From CAYGZA01 sp964354135 (GTDB lineage Bacteria; Planctomycetota; Planctomycetia; Pirellulales; Thermoguttaceae), in NCBI GenBank assembly GCA_964354135.1, contig CAYGZA010000333.1, positions 1-7,053 of the forward strand: a stretch of DNA of 7,053 bases, given 5' to 3'. The notes under the pieces were generated by a model. The model ran no database searches, was not told the origin of the DNA, and saw only the letters and a list, made by a program, of their open reading frames with translations. Shown piece by piece: positions 5,937-7,053 of this stretch. Positions within the stretch are counted from its first letter, which is position 1. Each line of letters begins with the position of its first letter. Both the position numbers and the translations under genes were made by a program.

Positions 5937-6380
5937 ATGAGTTTCGCCGAAGAACCGTACGCCGAGCGCCGTCGAAGGATTCTACTCGCTCTCCCAATGG
6001 TCGCCGGCAATGCTCTCCTCTTCCTGTGCATGGTAGGGCTGGGGATCGCCGCCCTCAGTGGCGGCAAGAGTCTCGGGATTATTCCGCGAGGCGGCGATCC
6101 TAGCCAGCGGATCGTCAGAGATTACCTTGCCGAAAGGGTGCCCGGCTCCAGATATCGAATCCGTGAATGGTTTCCCGCCACGCCGCTGGAAGAGAATCTT
6201 GCCGCCGCTCCCGGGAATCGATCCGGGCTCGCGGCGGAGAAAGGACTCGCCCAACGAGTGAAGCTCGTGTTCTACGGGCCGAGCGGAGCGAGGCAACTGG
6301 ATACGGTTTACTGGATTCAGAACGGAAAAGTAACCCGAAAAACGCAAGTAGATCCAAGCCACCTTGCACGAGCACCGTAA
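5937..6380 (+). CDS. Small single-pass membrane protein, function unknown
   Basis: 147 residues. I do not recognise a family. A short N-terminus with a basic cluster (ERRRR at 10-14) is followed by one hydrophobic segment (about 15-40: LLALPMVAGNALLFLCMVGLG is its core), which by the positive-inside rule puts the remaining 105 or so residues outside the cytoplasmic membrane. The soluble part starts with DPSQRIVRDYLAERVPG, has a mixed charged middle and ends in two likely beta-strands (VKLVFYG; LDTVYWIQNGKV), so it may be a small alpha/beta domain. No cysteine motif, metal site or catalytic signature is visible. The strong ribosome site and 43-base gap place it in the transcript of the isomerase-like gene; its partner or substrate is probably that exported protein or the membrane (inference). 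Codon use resembles the neighbours but is somewhat less GC-rich. Confidence 0.78.
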   Translation: MSFAEEPYAERRRRILLALPMVAGNALLFLCMVGLGIAALSGGKSLGIIPRGGDPSQRIVRDYLAERVPGSRYRIREWFPATPLEENLAAAPGNRSGLAAEKGLAQRVKLVFYGPSGARQLDTVYWIQNGKVTRKTQVDPSHLARAP

Positions 6381-6396
6381 ACGCACAGGATTGTGA

Positions 6397-6624
6397 TCCA
6401 AGAGCGCCCGTTCCCGGTTAGCGACCACCCTTGCGAGGGGCCCTCGCTTGCGCGCTCCATGCCGGCCGGAAGTCGAAGCCTCTGAACGTCTTCTGGGCCT
6501 GGCGGTCAGCGCAAGAGAATACCCAGGGGCCGACTATGGGACCTCATCGCGCGTCTTGGGCACCGGCGACGGCTCGCGACTGGCCACGCTGGTGGAGCTT
6601 TTCGCGTCGGCGGGAGAGCAGTGA
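6397..6624 (+). pseudogene. Possible 3' remnant of a lost gene
   Basis: An open stretch that starts right after a TGA and ends with TGA at 6622-6624. It has no ATG and no ribosome site. From about 6469 the translation looks like genuine protein: a Leu/Ala/Val segment (ERLLGLAVSAREYPGADYG), then RVLGTGDGSRLATLVELF before the stop, with roughly 70 percent G or C at third positions. The overlapping frame 6431-6676 has an ATG but a Trp/Arg-rich, protein-unlike translation and is rejected. I cannot name the family. It may be the tail of a gene whose front was deleted, or simply GC-biased spacer. Apart from this and a small inverted repeat I see no gene in 6381-6717. Confidence 0.25.
6433..6447. 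repeat. Inverted repeat GCGAGGG-G-CCCTCGC
   Basis: Seven-base perfect arms around a single G, 53 bases after the stop of the small membrane protein gene. As RNA it could form a 5-base-pair stem with a 5-base loop. No T-run follows, so a classical intrinsic terminator is not supported, although it is the best hairpin available to end the upstream transcript. Confidence 0.25.
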
Positions 6625-6717
6625 CGCGAAAATGGGGACAATGGAGAACGTGACGCCGATTCTCGGTCCAGAATAGCGGCCAGTCGTGGACTCTCGAAAA
6701 AAGTTCCTCGAGGCCGG

Positions 6718-6745
6718 TTGACAGCCGGGTCGATACGTGTAGAAT
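6718..6745 (+). promoter_or_regulatory. rRNA operon promoter
   Basis: Perfect -35 TTGACA (6718-6723), 16-base spacer, -10 TAGAAT (6740-6745, five of six). An A-run (6697-6702) upstream could act as a weak UP element. Transcription would start near 6752, giving a leader of about 240 bases before mature 16S rRNA. The position upstream of boxB-like and boxA elements is what an rRNA promoter should have. Confidence 0.75.
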
Positions 6746-6759
6746 TCGTAATGTCGATG

Positions 6760-6792
6760 GGGCGAGAGTCCCTAGCGGGGACTGTGTCGCCC
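6760..6792 (+). promoter_or_regulatory. boxB-like leader hairpin of the rRNA transcript
   Basis: A two-part stem: GGGCGA (6760-6765) pairs with TCGCCC (6787-6792), and AGTCCC (6767-6772) with GGGACT (6778-6783), around the loop TAGCG. A single G and a GTG triplet bulge between the two parts. It sits a few bases after the predicted transcription start and just before boxA, the boxB-boxA order of rRNA antitermination leaders. Sequence conservation of boxB is low, so the label rests on position and structure. Confidence 0.5.
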
Positions 6793-6797
6793 GAGGT

Positions 6798-6809
6798 TGA
6801 TCTTTGACA
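6798..6809 (+). promoter_or_regulatory. boxA antitermination element
   Basis: TGATCTTTGACA, continued by ATTT, closely matches the E. coli rrn boxA TGCTCTTTAACA with its own following ATTT. In the RNA it is expected to bind NusB-NusE (S10) and prevent early termination in the untranslated rRNA transcript. It lies about 186 bases before the 16S start. Confidence 0.68.
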
Positions 6810-6843
6810 ATTTGGTAGCGAGCGCCTGAATCAGTTGTCTTTC

Positions 6844-6862
6844 AGCCGGCACAAGACCGGCT
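6844..6862 (+). ncRNA. rRNA leader hairpin 1
   Basis: AGCCGG (6844-6849) and CCGGCT (6857-6862) form a perfect 6-base-pair stem with a 7-base loop, between boxA and 16S. Likely a leader folding or processing element; no T-run, so not a terminator. Confidence 0.4.
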
Positions 6863-6879
6863 ATTACTTCACGGCCCCG

Positions 6880-6897
6880 CGGCAAGCGACCTTGCCG
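6880..6897 (+). ncRNA. rRNA leader hairpin 2
   Basis: CGGCAAG (6880-6886) and CTTGCCG (6891-6897) form a perfect 7-base-pair stem closed by the tetraloop CGAC, with a possible extra G-U pair outside. It is the strongest simple hairpin of the leader. No T-run follows. A shorter GC stem, CCCC and GGGG around GGTC (6960-6971), stands nearer the 16S start; either could help leader folding or processing. Confidence 0.42.
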
Positions 6898-6994
6898 TCG
6901 GCGCCTTCGGACAAGCCTTTCGAGGTTCGTTTAACACCCGCGCAGCAGCCGGCCGGAACCCCCGGTCGGGGAGGGCGCGGTTAGGCGATCAGAT

Positions 6995-7053
<59 letters not shown>

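Noticed and set aside
5982..6428. Minus-strand open frame opposite the small membrane protein
   Set aside because: No ribosome site on that strand; the plus-strand gene has a strong one plus a membrane segment with the correct charge pattern.
6804..6832. Second rRNA promoter starting with TTGACA at 6804-6809
   Set aside because: This TTGACA is part of boxA. The hexamer at 17-base spacing is TGAATC, a poor -10.

Overview
The window comes from a GC-rich bacterium of the phylum Planctomycetota. The best evidence is the last 59 bases, which are the 5' end of a 16S rRNA gene. Downstream of the universal start motif they read GAATGAACGTTGGCGGCGTG and then GGATTAGGCATGCA, a signature I associate with planctomycetes. 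The protein genes fit this: an HtrA-type protease with an enlarged PDZ loop, and a Tat-exported protein with a sugar-isomerase fold.

Layout. (1) 1-1032, plus strand: a trypsin-like HtrA/Deg serine protease with one PDZ domain, cut at its 5' end by the window edge. (2) 1087-4129, minus strand, convergent with the protease: a two-gene two-component operon. It is a membrane sensor kinase with two c-type heme motifs in its extracytoplasmic loop, followed 40 bases later by an NtrC-class, sigma-54-activating response regulator. (3) 4130-4450: a 321-base divergent control region. It holds a good extended -10 promoter for the kinase operon, a cluster of TTCAAC/GTTGAA half-sites overlapping that promoter's -35, a second short palindrome, and a candidate -24/-12 promoter facing right. 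(4) 4451-6380, plus strand: a Tat-exported, L-fucose-isomerase-fold protein and a small single-pass membrane protein, probably one transcript. (5) 6381-6994: spacer with a possible remnant of a broken reading frame, then an rRNA operon control region (promoter, boxB-like hairpin, boxA, further leader hairpins). (6) 6995 to the end: 16S rRNA.

How the genes may work together. The kinase probably binds heme c outside the cytoplasmic membrane and reads redox state or a gas ligand. It should phosphorylate the NtrC-like regulator, whose GAFTGA loop is intact and so should activate sigma-54 promoters. The 6-N5-6 dyad in the divergent region has the geometry of an NtrC-family enhancer. It lies about 150 bases upstream of the predicted sigma-54 start of the isomerase-like gene, and it also covers the -35 of the kinase operon. 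The simplest model is a self-contained module: heme sensor, sigma-54 activator, and an exported isomerase-fold protein with a small membrane partner, with negative autoregulation of the sensor operon. The gene identities are well supported. The regulatory wiring and the substrate of the exported protein are inference.
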